Positions 48,729-58,295 are shown, counted from the first letter of the stretch. The stretch is 64,000 nt of DNA from Rivularia sp. MS3 (GCA_019192545.1 JAHCMI010000006.1:62001-126000); one strand, 5' to 3'. A program made the numbers and translations. Notes: a model not told the origin generated them from the sequence alone.

Positions 48729-51122
48729 ATGGTGAAATTTTTTACGCAAAGTCAAGCTTTCGGCGCACCAGGGATTGAACCTCGCTGGACTCATTCTGAT
48801 AAAGATGGGGTAGGTACTGCTTACTCTGTCTCTAGTCCAATTTGGTTTACGCTTTGGAATGGGGTGATTACAGAAGTCTACTATCCTACAATAGACCGTC
48901 CGCAAATTCGAGATTTACAGTATCTAATTACCGATGGTAAAAGCTTTTTTCATGAAGAGCAGCGACACCTACAATCAAAAACAGAAAAATTATGGAATCA
49001 AGGGTTGGGTTATCGGATTACCAATTCTGACCCCGAGGGACGCTATAAAGTTATAAAAGAAGTCATCAGCGACCCGCATATGCCCTGTTTTCTCCAGCAT
49101 ACTCAGCTAACAGGCAACTCTGAATATCTTCGGGGGTTGAAACTTTATGCATTGTGTGCGCCACATTTAGAAGTCGGTGGTTGGGGGAATAATGCCCATG
49201 TGATTGAAGTTTCCGGATACAAGCTGCTTGCGGCTCAAAAAGGAGAAACATGGCTGGTATTGGGTGCAACTATTCCATTTACCCGTCTTTCTTGTGGCTA
49301 TGTGGGTAAAAGCGATGGCTGGCAAGATTTAGCCGATAACTATCAGCAAGACTGGGAATTTGAACAAGCTTTAAATGGTAATGTTGCCCTGATGGGTGAA
49401 CTGGATTTGCAGCAGGGTTATGAATTTACCCTGGGACTTGCTTTTGGTACGAGCATTCACAATGCAATCTCAACGTTATTCCAATCGTTAGAAATTCCCT
49501 TTGACGAGCAAAAGCAGGAATATAAACAGCAGTGGGAACGCTCTTGCGACGATATTCTACCCTTAGATAAAGTTTCTGGTGGTAGCAACTTATATCATAG
49601 TAGCTATAGTTTGCTGCTAGCCCATGAAGATAAATTTTATCCTGGTGCTTTGATTGCTTCGCTAGCGATTCCTTGGGGGGAAGCAAAGGGAGATTCGGAT
49701 AGAGGAGGCTATCATTTAGTCTGGACGCGGGATATGGTGAGTAGTGCTGCGGGATTGATGGCAGCAGGTGAAACTCAAACAGCAGCGCGATCGCTAATTT
49801 ACCTAGCGACAACCCAGGAAGAAGACGGTGGTTTTGCTCAAAACTTCTGGATTGATGGAGAAGCTTACTGGAAGGGAATTCAACTTGATGAAGTGGCTTT
49901 TCCGATTCTATTAGCTTGGAAACTTCACCAGCAAAATGTGTTTTCGCACTTTGATATCTATCCAATGATTATCCGAGCAGTGGCTTATCTAATTCGTAAC
50001 GGTCCGGCTACTCAACAAGAACGATGGGAAGAAAACAGCGGCTATTCTCCTTCTACCTTAGCATCGAATATTGCCGCTTTGATATGTGCTGCTCAATTCG
50101 CTCGTCAACGCGGGGATGAAACTACAGCCGACTTTATCTCAGAATATGCAGACTTTCTCGAAAGCCATATTGAACAATGGACAGTAACTACTGAAGGAAC
50201 ATTAGTTTCTGGAATCAAAAAACACTATATCCGAATTACACCAGCGGATATAAATAGTCCCCAGCCAAATGAAAACCCAAACAGCGGATCTCTTTATATT
50301 AGTTCTCGACCGCCCCGAGAGCAAAACGCTTTTCCGGCTAAAGAAATTGTAGACGGGGGATTTCTGCAATTAGTGCGCTACGGGATTCGCTCTCCTGATG
50401 ACCCGATTATCCTAGATTCCGTCAAAGTTTTAGATAAAGTACTCAAAATAGACACACCCTTTGGTTCGTGCTGGCACCGTTACAACCACGACGGATACGG
50501 ACAGCGTTCCGACGGTAGCCCCTACGAAGGTTGGGGAACGGGACGCGCTTGGCCCCTCCTGACTGGGGAACGAGGACATTACGAACTAGCTGCCGGAAGA
50601 GATGCGAAACCGTACATTAAAGCGATGGAAGGATTTGCGACAGATACGGGATTATTACCGGAACAGATTTGGGACGAAGAGGATTGTCCCGACACTCATA
50701 TGTTTTTAGGAAGATCGACGGGTTCAGCAATGCCCCTGATGTGGGCGCACGCTGAATATATTAAACTTTTGCGGTCGGTAAAAGATGGCAAGGTTTTCGA
50801 CTTTATTCCCGAAGTTGCCAACCGTTACTTAAAAAATCGTCAGCAATGTAAATTGTTAGAAATTTGGAAGTTTAATCGTCAGGTTAGTAGTGTAAAAAAA
50901 GGTCATATTTTGCGGATTCAAGCATTAAAACCTTTTCGGCTTCACTGGTCAAAAGATAATTGGCAAACTTTTACAGATACTGATTCTAAATCAACAGTTT
51001 TAGGGATTGATTATGTAGATATTTCAACTGCAAACGAGCAATTTAAAGCAATTAAATTTACATTTTACTGGATAAGTAACAATAATTGGGAGCCGCGTAA
51101 CTATGCTGTTTCAGTTCAATAA
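48729..51122 (+). CDS. Glucan 1,4-alpha-glucosidase (GH15, glucodextranase-like)
   Basis: A 797-residue enzyme with an N-terminal beta-sandwich (about 10-270), an (alpha/alpha)6 catalytic barrel (about 290-690) and a small C-terminal beta domain. The signatures GYHLVWTRDMVSSAAGLMAAG and GWGTGRAWPLLTGERGHYEL are characteristic of bacterial glucoamylases and glucodextranases. The Glu in LLPEQIWDEED (near 643) is the expected general base. It hydrolyses alpha-1,4-glucans or dextrins from non-reducing ends and releases beta-glucose. No signal peptide is present, so an intracellular function on glycogen or maltodextrins is expected. It pairs with the smaller GH15 gene at 44431. Confidence 0.9.
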   Translation: MVKFFTQSQAFGAPGIEPRWTHSDKDGVGTAYSVSSPIWFTLWNGVITEVYYPTIDRPQIRDLQYLITDGKSFFHEEQRHLQSKTEKLWNQGLGYRITNSDPEGRYKVIKEVISDPHMPCFLQHTQLTGNSEYLRGLKLYALCAPHLEVGGWGNNAHVIEVSGYKLLAAQKGETWLVLGATIPFTRLSCGYVGKSDGWQDLADNYQQDWEFEQALNGNVALMGELDLQQGYEFTLGLAFGTSIHNAISTLFQSLEIPFDEQKQEYKQQWERSCDDILPLDKVSGGSNLYHSSYSLLLAHEDKFYPGALIASLAIPWGEAKGDSDRGGYHLVWTRDMVSSAAGLMAAGETQTAARSLIYLATTQEEDGGFAQNFWIDGEAYWKGIQLDEVAFPILLAWKLHQQNVFSHFDIYPMIIRAVAYLIRNGPATQQERWEENSGYSPSTLASNIAALICAAQFARQRGDETTADFISEYADFLESHIEQWTVTTEGTLVSGIKKHYIRITPADINSPQPNENPNSGSLYISSRPPREQNAFPAKEIVDGGFLQLVRYGIRSPDDPIILDSVKVLDKVLKIDTPFGSCWHRYNHDGYGQRSDGSPYEGWGTGRAWPLLTGERGHYELAAGRDAKPYIKAMEGFATDTGLLPEQIWDEEDCPDTHMFLGRSTGSAMPLMWAHAEYIKLLRSVKDGKVFDFIPEVANRYLKNRQQCKLLEIWKFNRQVSSVKKGHILRIQALKPFRLHWSKDNWQTFTDTDSKSTVLGIDYVDISTANEQFKAIKFTFYWISNNNWEPRNYAVSVQ

Positions 51123-51190
51123 TAAAATTCGATATTGTACTGGGCAAGAACCATTACAACAAAACTTTTATCGAAACACGGTGATTACAA

Positions 51191-51748
51191 ATGGGTATTA
51201 AATATATCTTTGCTGCTATTGGGACATTTCTTTTAACCAGCGGCACTTTGTTTGATGCATGGGATTCCATTCTTAATTTAATCGACCTTCTTTATCCACC
51301 ATTTTTATTCGGTATAAAAGGTTGGATGCTATTAATTTTTAGAGTAAGTATAGGAATTTTATTCGTATTACATGGCTTTCCTAAGTTAGTAAACCTCCAT
51401 AAGTGGGCTAAATCTTTAAAAATGCCTGCCGATTTATGCTTTCTTTCGGCTTTATCAATGTTTCTAGGTGGTTTTGCTTTAATTGTGGGTTTTCTAACTC
51501 CTTTGGCTAGTTTAGCGATTTTATTTTCAATGGGGTTTGCAACTTTTTTACATATCAAGCAAGGAGAACCTTTTGTAGGAACAGACCCTTATCTTTTACC
51601 CGAAGGACAGTATGAAGGACCAAAAGGAAAAAGCGAACCTCCTAGCTTTGAGAAAGCTTTTATGTATGATTTGATGTTGTTGATGATAATTATATTTGGT
51701 CCGGGTGCGTATTCTTTGGATGCTATATTTTTCGCGGGGATTAATTAG
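51191..51748 (+). CDS. DoxX family membrane protein
   Basis: A 185-residue protein with four membrane helices (about 7-23, 45-67, 82-103, 155-175). The family motif LLIFRVSIGILFVLHGFPKL (47-66) is followed by AKSLKMPADLCFLSALSMF and LIVGFLTPLASLAI. DoxX proteins are small quinone-associated membrane proteins, in some species subunits of thiosulfate-quinone oxidoreductase. The loop GEPFVGTDPYLLPEGQYEG (about 120-138) is unusual in length. A hydrolase gene follows at 44 bp in the same direction, then a GMC oxidoreductase. A role in electron transfer from that GMC enzyme to quinone is a possibility but unproven. Confidence 0.82.
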   Translation: MGIKYIFAAIGTFLLTSGTLFDAWDSILNLIDLLYPPFLFGIKGWMLLIFRVSIGILFVLHGFPKLVNLHKWAKSLKMPADLCFLSALSMFLGGFALIVGFLTPLASLAILFSMGFATFLHIKQGEPFVGTDPYLLPEGQYEGPKGKSEPPSFEKAFMYDLMLLMIIIFGPGAYSLDAIFFAGIN

Positions 51749-51792
51749 CGGGTTTGTCTTCCTATTTTCAAGCTAGATTTTAATTCAGAAAA

Positions 51793-52575
51793 ATGTCTAA
51801 TATACATGACAATGCATACTTTTTTAGTCCTCAACCAAGTAAACCGGATAGTCCTTTATTGATTTTTCTACCGGGATTAGATGAAACGGGTAAGGAACTA
51901 ATTACTTTACAAACTAAGAGTCTAGAATGTGCTTTTGATGTGCGTTCTTTTATCATTCCTCCTGATGATTTAGATAATTGGGATTCTTTGGCTGAAACGG
52001 TAATTGCTTTAACGCAAGCTGAATTGGCAAAAATCCCCCGAATGTCAGTTTATTTATGTGGTGAGTCTTTTGGGGGAAGTTTGGCACTCAAAGTTATTTT
52101 AAAAGCTCATAATTTATTTGACCGAATTATTCTAATTAATCCAGCTTCTTCGTTTCATCGAGTTCCGTGGCTCGATTTTGGTTCGTTGTTGTTTCCGTTC
52201 ACACCGGATTTTCTTTATAATTTTTCCGCAATTCTATCTTTACCGTTTTTAGCTCCCCTACACCGACTTTCAAATGAAGCAAGGGTTGCATTAGAAAATT
52301 CTGCTAAATCTGCTCCCAAGCATACTGCACAGCAGCGTATCGCAATGATGAGAGATTTTAAAGTTGATGAAACCCAATTACAACAAATAAATCAGCCAGT
52401 TTTGCTAATTGGTAGCCAAGAAGACCGAATTTTACCTTCTGTTGCTGAGGTGAAACGTCTAGCCAAAATCTTCCCCCAAGCGCAGGTTGTAATTTTACCT
52501 CATAGCGGTCATGCTTGTTTGATAGAAACAGGAATCAATCTTTATGAAATTATGCAATCAAATGTAGAGACGTAA
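51793..52575 (+). CDS. Alpha/beta hydrolase
   Basis: A 260-residue hydrolase. LLIFLPGLDETG (22-33) forms the oxyanion loop, Ser92 sits in the nucleophile elbow CGESFGG, Asp near 216 lies in LLIGSQEDRILPS and the catalytic His in LPHSGHACLIE near 242. The lid (about 125-185) is hydrophobic (PWLDFGSLLFPFTPDFLYNF). This layout resembles acyltransferase/esterase-type hydrolases acting on lipids. A palindromic terminator-like stem overlaps the 3' end of the gene. Substrate is unknown. Confidence 0.82.
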   Translation: MSNIHDNAYFFSPQPSKPDSPLLIFLPGLDETGKELITLQTKSLECAFDVRSFIIPPDDLDNWDSLAETVIALTQAELAKIPRMSVYLCGESFGGSLALKVILKAHNLFDRIILINPASSFHRVPWLDFGSLLFPFTPDFLYNFSAILSLPFLAPLHRLSNEARVALENSAKSAPKHTAQQRIAMMRDFKVDETQLQQINQPVLLIGSQEDRILPSVAEVKRLAKIFPQAQVVILPHSGHACLIETGINLYEIMQSNVET

Positions 52576-52588
52576 AATTTTACGTCTC
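52567..52588. terminator. 22-bp perfect palindrome at the hydrolase 3' end
   Basis: GAGACGTAAAATTTTACGTCTC is fully self-complementary and overlaps the stop codon of the hydrolase gene. A further TTTTACGTTTTT follows. It is related in sequence to the GAGACGTAGCA repeat at 39761. It may end transcription, but the AT-rich centre makes the stem moderate in strength. Confidence 0.55.
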
Positions 52589-52663
52589 CACAATTTTACG
52601 TTTTTACAATATTCGCGAACATACTCTTATCTATACATTGTTTAATTTTGTTATTAAAATTTT

Positions 52664-54259
52664 ATGAACAATAATAATCATTACGACATAATTATCATTG
52701 GTACTGGTGCGGGTGGTGGTACTCTGGCTCACGAACTCGCACCTACGGGTAAAAAAATTCTGATTCTCGAACGGGGTGAATTTCTACCTAGAGAAAAAGA
52801 CAACTGGAATCCCAAGGAAGTTTATCAAAATGAGCGCTACTTTACTCACGAAAAGTGGTACAACTTGCAAGGTAAAGAATTTCGTCCACAGACTTGTTAT
52901 TGGGTAGGTGGAAATACTAAAGTTTATGGTGCAGCGCTGTTAAGATTGCGGGAACGCGATTTTGAGGAAGTACAGCATAAAGGGGGAATTTCTCCCGGTT
53001 GGGCTTTAAAATATCAAGATTTTGCTCCTTATTATGCCAGAGCAGAGCAACTTTACAGCGTCCACGGTAAGCTAGGAGAAGACCCTACCGAACCCCCTAG
53101 AGATGAGTATCCTTACCTTCCGGTGAATCACGAACCCTCGATGCAGTCGATTAGTGATTCTCTTTCTGAAGAGGGTTTTTATCCGTTTCATCTTCCTTTG
53201 GGACTAAGAATTAATGAGGTTGATAGAACATTAAGCGATTGTATTCGCTGCGATACTTGTGATGGTTTTCCTTGTTTGGTTCACGGTAAAGCTGATGCGG
53301 AAGTCAACTGCATACGTCCGGCTCGAACTTATGACAATATAACTTTGATGACTGGAGCCAAGGTAACGCGATTGCATACGAGCGAGTCAGGTCGAGAAGT
53401 TACAAAAGTGGAGGTAGAAATTACTGATAAAATACATTTGTTTAGTAGCGATATTGTAGTAGTATCGTGCGGTGCAATTAATTCTGCTGCCTTACTGTTG
53501 CGCTCTGTAAATGACCAGCATCCCAACGGTTTAGCTAATAGTTCCGACCAAGTAGGACGTAACTTTATGAAGCATTTATCAACGGCAATGGTAGCGCTAC
53601 ACGACCAACCCAACGACGCGGTGCATCAAAAAACTATTGGTCTAAATGATTACTACTGGGGCGAACCAGATTTTCCGTATCCGATGGGGATGGTACAAAA
53701 TACGGGTAATGTTAAAGGGGGAATGATGCCTGCGGAATCACCTCCACTTTTGGCACCTTACGTTAAGCTAGTTCCCGAGTTTGGATTAGAGGCTATAGCC
53801 CGTTACACTACAGGTTGGTGGCTGCAAACTGAAGATTTACCCGACCCAAATAACCGCGTCCGCTGGATTGATGGTAAGCTACATTTAGACTACACAATGA
53901 ATAATACCGAGGCACGCGATCGCCTAATTCATCGCTGGACTTCGGTACTCAAAGCCATTGATAAAACCGCAAAGCACGTCGTTCCTTTTGGCATTTATCC
54001 GCGCAACTATCTTCCTTTATCTGCTGTGGCTCATCAATGCGGTACCTGTCGTTTCGGAGCAGACCCCAAAACCTCGGTTCTTAACATAAATTGTCGTACT
54101 CATGACGTTGATAACCTTTATGTAGTCGATGGTAGTTTCTTCCCCTCCCATTCTGGGGTCAACCCGACGCTGACAATTATTGCCAATGCTATCAGGGTCG
54201 CAGACCATCTCAAACAGCGTTTAAACGTACAGAGTATAAATCAAATGTCTTTGGTTTAA
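52664..54259 (+). CDS. GMC family FAD oxidoreductase with cysteine cluster
   Basis: A 531-residue flavoenzyme. The FAD-binding GTGAGGG (13-19), the ERGEF strand (36-40) and the C-terminal HSGVNPTLTI motif (catalytic His496, Asn500) are complete. A second flavin motif is NLYVVDGSFFPS. An insertion holds Cys193-x2-Cys196-x2-Cys199-x4-Cys204, plus Cys216, a spacing that could carry an Fe-S cluster like that known for bacterial FAD-dependent glucose dehydrogenase, although the pattern is different. No Tat signal is seen, so it acts in the cytosol. Likely reaction: oxidation of a sugar or alcohol with transfer of electrons to quinone or a cytochrome; the true substrate is unknown. Confidence 0.86.
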   Translation: MNNNNHYDIIIIGTGAGGGTLAHELAPTGKKILILERGEFLPREKDNWNPKEVYQNERYFTHEKWYNLQGKEFRPQTCYWVGGNTKVYGAALLRLRERDFEEVQHKGGISPGWALKYQDFAPYYARAEQLYSVHGKLGEDPTEPPRDEYPYLPVNHEPSMQSISDSLSEEGFYPFHLPLGLRINEVDRTLSDCIRCDTCDGFPCLVHGKADAEVNCIRPARTYDNITLMTGAKVTRLHTSESGREVTKVEVEITDKIHLFSSDIVVVSCGAINSAALLLRSVNDQHPNGLANSSDQVGRNFMKHLSTAMVALHDQPNDAVHQKTIGLNDYYWGEPDFPYPMGMVQNTGNVKGGMMPAESPPLLAPYVKLVPEFGLEAIARYTTGWWLQTEDLPDPNNRVRWIDGKLHLDYTMNNTEARDRLIHRWTSVLKAIDKTAKHVVPFGIYPRNYLPLSAVAHQCGTCRFGADPKTSVLNINCRTHDVDNLYVVDGSFFPSHSGVNPTLTIIANAIRVADHLKQRLNVQSINQMSLV

Positions 54260-54266
54260 GTGTTCT

Positions 54267-54390
54267 AGGACTTACGCAACTGACATATTTACCTTGTAGG
54301 GTGCTGTGACACTTCGCTTGATTGTTAACGCAGTAATGAGGTTTTCGTGTCACGCACCAACCGGGGTTGTGTGACAATTGCGTAAGTCCT
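54267..54390. mobile_element. 124-bp MITE-like element, copy B
   Basis: Same length and orientation as the element at 17719-17842: it begins AGGACTTACGCAACTG and ends CAATTGCGTAAGTCCT, with GGGTGCTGTGACAC near the left and GTGTCACGCACC near the right. The interiors differ in about a fifth of positions while the stems are kept. It starts 8 bp after the GMC stop codon. Confidence 0.8.
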
Positions 54391-54433
54391 GTGTTCATAA
54401 TTGAATAAGTAAAAATACTCGGAGAATAAAATC

Positions 54434-54745
54434 ATGAATTCTGAAAACAATCCTCAAGATAAACACCACGAACATCACCTACTTGAAACCGGAATTGGTG
54501 CAGCAGGTGGTGGTGTAGCTGGTGCGTTAGTAGGTAAAATAATCGGTGGTAAAGCTGGTACGGTAGTTGGTGCGGTGACTGGTGCTGTAGCAGGTGGAAT
54601 CATCGGTGATGCGGTTAGTGACGATGTTGAAGAACTCGAACGCAAAGCAATGGAAACTTTAGGGGAAGCTAAAGGAGAAAATGAAGTACCACACCATTAT
54701 TCTTGGGATGAGTTGGCTGCTTTATCTAAACCGCAGAATATTTAA
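54434..54745 (+). CDS. Glycine-zipper protein
   Basis: A 103-residue protein. A His-rich polar start (HHEHHLLETG) is followed by a glycine-zipper region (about 18-62, GIGAAGGGVAGALVGKIIGGKAG, then TVVGAVTGAVAGGIIGDAV) and an acidic tail. Glycine zippers insert in membranes or form oligomers, and similar small proteins are strongly induced by stress in many bacteria. GGAG lies 9-12 bp before the ATG. It converges with the MprF-like gene (12 bp between stops). Exact role unknown. Confidence 0.75.
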   Translation: MNSENNPQDKHHEHHLLETGIGAAGGGVAGALVGKIIGGKAGTVVGAVTGAVAGGIIGDAVSDDVEELERKAMETLGEAKGENEVPHHYSWDELAALSKPQNI

Positions 54746-54757
54746 GCAAAGTTTTAG

Positions 54758-56422
54758 TTAAGTTCCAGACTTAAAGTAATCCAAAAGTCTATCCCCAGAA
54801 TCAGCCCTTACCAAAGCAATGATTACATCGGGTAAACTCGTTAAACTTGGGTAAACTAAATAGCGGGGTTCCCAACGAGGTTTAAACTTCTCTTTAAATC
54901 CATGCAGTCCTTGAAAGCTGTAAAATCGATTTAAATGCTCGTAAAGATAATGCAATGCTTTTTCTAATCTAGGTGATTCTTGATTTTCACCCACTCCAGA
55001 AAGGGCTGACAAACCAAGATTAAAGCTGTCATATCCCTTTTCCTTGAAATATTTAAACATGGAAATAAACAAAAAATCCATTGTTCCATGTTCAACTTCT
55101 AATTTCCGTCGCATCAAGTCAATAGTAATTTCGTTTAGCTGATATTCAGGGATAATATTAGCAAAAGCACTAATTTCTCCTTTATCGGTTTCTACCGTTG
55201 CTATTTCACAATCGCGCAGATAATCAAAATCAAACCAACCAACAGAAAATCGTTTTTCAGAACCCTGCATCATTTTTAACCATTCATCGCTAACAATCTT
55301 GAGTTTTTCTAATAACTCATCGCTAATCGGTGGCTGGTAAAATTTGACTTGATGATTTAATTTATTGAATCGATTTACTGCCGTTCTTAAATTTTTTCCA
55401 GCTTTACCTTCAAGAGTAAAAGTTTTCAAATCAACAATTGCTTCTTCCCCGATTTGAATAACTTTAAATCCTAAAGATTTATACAGGTCGATATCCGAAG
55501 GTAAAGTTTGATAAAAGCTCGGATACCAATCATTTCTATTGCAAAATTCTTGAAAACCTTTAATTACGTTTTTACGGTCTTCTTCCGGTCCTATGGGGTC
55601 TCCTAATGCTACAGCAGCACGTCCTTTGGGAACATAAGCAATAACACTTTTACCAGTGTCGCTAAAATAATAAGCTTTATCATTAAATAAAGTCAGTCTT
55701 GCCAAAGAAGATTTACCATACTGCTCGACAATTTCCTTTGCATATTGTCTTTCTGTTTCAAAAGTAGTTCGTAACAGTACGGGACGCAGAAGCATAAATA
55801 AAGCGTAAGTTAAAGTAGTAGCACCAACAAAGTATATTGAATCGGCAAAAAAGCGTCCAAATTTGGTAGTTGGCTGTAACCCTGCGTTATCAAAAGTAAA
55901 AAACATTGCCAAAGTTTGTTGCAATGCTTCTAGTAAATTGAAGTTAACGCTGTATTGTTTATCTAAAAGAAAAAAGCCCACCGTACCGTAGGCTAAAGTA
56001 AACAGCAGAGCTACTATTAAAACGCGAATTCCTTGAGCAATTGAAGGACGGTCAGATTGTGCAGTAAACACACCGCGCATTAAAATTAATTGAATTAGTA
56101 ATACTACTGCTAGTATACTTTCTTCATAATCCAATCCTTTGAGTAAATGTAGGGTAATAGAAACAATTAAAACTCCGACAGTAAGTAGCCAAGCTACTCG
56201 TTTACGACGTAACAGATTAGCTGCAAGCGTAATTAAAATAAATCCTGTAATTGCAGCTAAAAAATGGCTGCTGGCTCGAACCTCAAAAGGAATAAATGGT
56301 TGTAATAATTCTGTACGTTTGGGTAAATTCGGAGTAACAGCAGATAATAAATTTACAATCCCTACTAATGCGGTTAAAGTAGAGGCTATCCAAAGTCCAA
56401 TACGTTGACGCTTGTTTAACAA
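54758..56422 (-). CDS. MprF-like phosphatidylglycerol lysyltransferase (DUF2156 domain)
   Basis: A 554-residue protein. The N-terminal half (about 8-225) contains six to seven membrane helices, fewer than in full-length MprF (about 840-870 residues and 14 helices). The C-terminal DUF2156 aminoacyltransferase domain (about 235-535) has FETERQYAKEIVEQYG, GDPIGPEEDR, YQTLPSDIDLYKSLGFKVI and DFDYLRDCEIATVETD, the usual tRNA-dependent transferase pattern. It would aminoacylate phosphatidylglycerol, lowering surface charge. A separate flippase-like protein, the missing half, is encoded at 62152. A 22-codon relic of a second copy lies at 58436-58500. Confidence 0.85.
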   Translation of the reverse strand: MLNKRQRIGLWIASTLTALVGIVNLLSAVTPNLPKRTELLQPFIPFEVRASSHFLAAITGFILITLAANLLRRKRVAWLLTVGVLIVSITLHLLKGLDYEESILAVVLLIQLILMRGVFTAQSDRPSIAQGIRVLIVALLFTLAYGTVGFFLLDKQYSVNFNLLEALQQTLAMFFTFDNAGLQPTTKFGRFFADSIYFVGATTLTYALFMLLRPVLLRTTFETERQYAKEIVEQYGKSSLARLTLFNDKAYYFSDTGKSVIAYVPKGRAAVALGDPIGPEEDRKNVIKGFQEFCNRNDWYPSFYQTLPSDIDLYKSLGFKVIQIGEEAIVDLKTFTLEGKAGKNLRTAVNRFNKLNHQVKFYQPPISDELLEKLKIVSDEWLKMMQGSEKRFSVGWFDFDYLRDCEIATVETDKGEISAFANIIPEYQLNEITIDLMRRKLEVEHGTMDFLFISMFKYFKEKGYDSFNLGLSALSGVGENQESPRLEKALHYLYEHLNRFYSFQGLHGFKEKFKPRWEPRYLVYPSLTSLPDVIIALVRADSGDRLLDYFKSGT

Positions 56423-56651
56423 TATATCTCTCCTTTTTTGCTTTATTTTTGAAGTCTAGCTAATTAAGCTATATTTTTGGATCAATATTTGGCATTTTTA
56501 AAAAACTTATCATACTGATATAATATTCAACAATTTCATAAGTAAAACAGCTTACTTAATATTTACTAAAGATATAAAGATATATCAGTAAAAGTTCTTA
56601 CTTATGATTAGATATTTTGAAACAAGTCTTTCAGGCAATATTATCAAAATT

Positions 56652-58295
56652 ATGGAAAAACGTGTTAAGAGTTTTCTTCAACTAAGCTCTGTCTTGACAG
56701 CAGTTAGTTGTGTTGCTGCAAATCCTGTTTTAGCAACAGAAGACCAACAGCAAAAAAGTGTTGCTGAACTCTCAGAAGATGAAAATCCTATGGCTCAGGT
56801 AACGTCGGTATCTCAGTTTTCTGACGTACAGCCTACAGATTGGGCGTTTCAAGCATTGCAATCTTTGGTTGAACGATATGGATGTATTGCTGGCTATCCC
56901 AACGGTACCTATCGCGGAAACCGCGCCATGACTCGTTATGAATTCGCAGCTGGTTTAAATGCTTGCTTGAACAGGGTAAACGAATTAATTGCTACAGGAA
57001 CGAGAGACTTATTGATCAGAGAAGATTTAGTAGTTTTAGAACGGTTGCAAGAAGAATTTAGTGCAGAATTGGGAACTTTGCGCGGTAGGGTAGATGGACT
57101 TGAAGCAAGTACCGCTCAATTAGAAACCAATCAATTTTCTACTACTACCAAGCTTAAAGGACAAGCCATATTTAACTTAGCCAACGCTTTTGGCGACCAA
57201 AGAGCAGATAACGATAATAACCCAAATAATAATCCCAACCTTGAAAGTAACACCACTTTCTCTAATCGCGTTCGATTAAATTTGCTCAGTAGCTTTACTG
57301 GAACAGACCAGTTACAAGTTCGCTTGAATGCTGGCAATATCACCCGATTCAATCGAGGACCTTTTAATGACGGTATTACGGGTACCGACATGACTCGTCT
57401 TTCTTTCGACAATGTTTTTGGCGAAGGTGATAACGACGTTGGTATCGATAAAATAAACTATGCTTTTAATTTGGGTAAAGCTTTACGGATAAAAGTTGAC
57501 GCTAATGATGCCGAATTATTTCAAAACGTCAATACCTTCAATCCTAACTTTGAAGACAGTGGAACGGGTTCAATCTCGCGTTACGGACGCTTCAGCCCCA
57601 TCTATCGCCAAGGTGCTGGCGGTGCTGGCTTAACTGTAACTGCTAATCCTCAAGGAAAAATTAAATTCACGGGTGCTTATTTAGCACGCAGACCCAGCGA
57701 CCCAGAAGACCCAAACGGTGTTTTTAACGGTGCTAACAGCGTTTTTGGTCAAATAGATTTCGAGCCTTCTAAATCCTTCAACGTTGGTTTAAGCTACGCT
57801 CGTACCTATCGCAATACTGGTCGAGGAAATGACATCAATGCATTTAGAAGTACAGGTAGCGCATTTGCTGATGACCCCTTTGGTGGTGCAGCGATTACAG
57901 CCAATCACTACGGCGTGCAAGCCAATTTTCGACCTAGTTCTAAATTCAGCGTCGGTGGTTGGGCAGGTTATTCTACCCTTGAAGCTTTAGCCGGATCGAA
58001 TGATGGTGCAGATGCGGATGTATTTTACTGGGCTGCAAATTTGGGTATCAGAGACTTTGGGACAAAAAATAGTCTTCTAGGGATTATTTTCGGTCAACCG
58101 CCAAAAGTTACAAGTAACGATGTTAACAGCCGAGAAGATGTAAATACTTCATATCATTTAGAAGCTTTGTACAGGTTACAAGTCAGTGATAACGTTTCAG
58201 TAACACCGGGTTTATTGGTTATCTTCAATCCAGAACACAACGATAATAACGACACTATCTATGTAGGTACCTTGCGTACTACTTTTACTTTCTAA
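56652..58295 (+). CDS. Iron-uptake porin (SLH plus OprB-type beta barrel)
   Basis: A 547-residue outer-membrane protein from ATG 56652 (MEKRVKSFLQLSS). An in-frame ATG at 56604 would add 16 residues ahead of the signal peptide. After the signal peptide (cleaved near LATEDQ) comes an SLH domain (about 55-110, PTDWAFQALQSLVERYGC to RYEFAAGLNACL). A coiled coil (LQEEFSAELGTLRGRVDGLE, about 135-160) and a beta barrel to the C-terminal FTF follow. This is the standard cyanobacterial porin architecture, used for iron and small solutes. The SLH part binds the peptidoglycan polymer. The barrel ends in TLRTTFTF, the usual final aromatic residue. Confidence 0.92.
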   Translation: MEKRVKSFLQLSSVLTAVSCVAANPVLATEDQQQKSVAELSEDENPMAQVTSVSQFSDVQPTDWAFQALQSLVERYGCIAGYPNGTYRGNRAMTRYEFAAGLNACLNRVNELIATGTRDLLIREDLVVLERLQEEFSAELGTLRGRVDGLEASTAQLETNQFSTTTKLKGQAIFNLANAFGDQRADNDNNPNNNPNLESNTTFSNRVRLNLLSSFTGTDQLQVRLNAGNITRFNRGPFNDGITGTDMTRLSFDNVFGEGDNDVGIDKINYAFNLGKALRIKVDANDAELFQNVNTFNPNFEDSGTGSISRYGRFSPIYRQGAGGAGLTVTANPQGKIKFTGAYLARRPSDPEDPNGVFNGANSVFGQIDFEPSKSFNVGLSYARTYRNTGRGNDINAFRSTGSAFADDPFGGAAITANHYGVQANFRPSSKFSVGGWAGYSTLEALAGSNDGADADVFYWAANLGIRDFGTKNSLLGIIFGQPPKVTSNDVNSREDVNTSYHLEALYRLQVSDNVSVTPGLLVIFNPEHNDNNDTIYVGTLRTTFTF

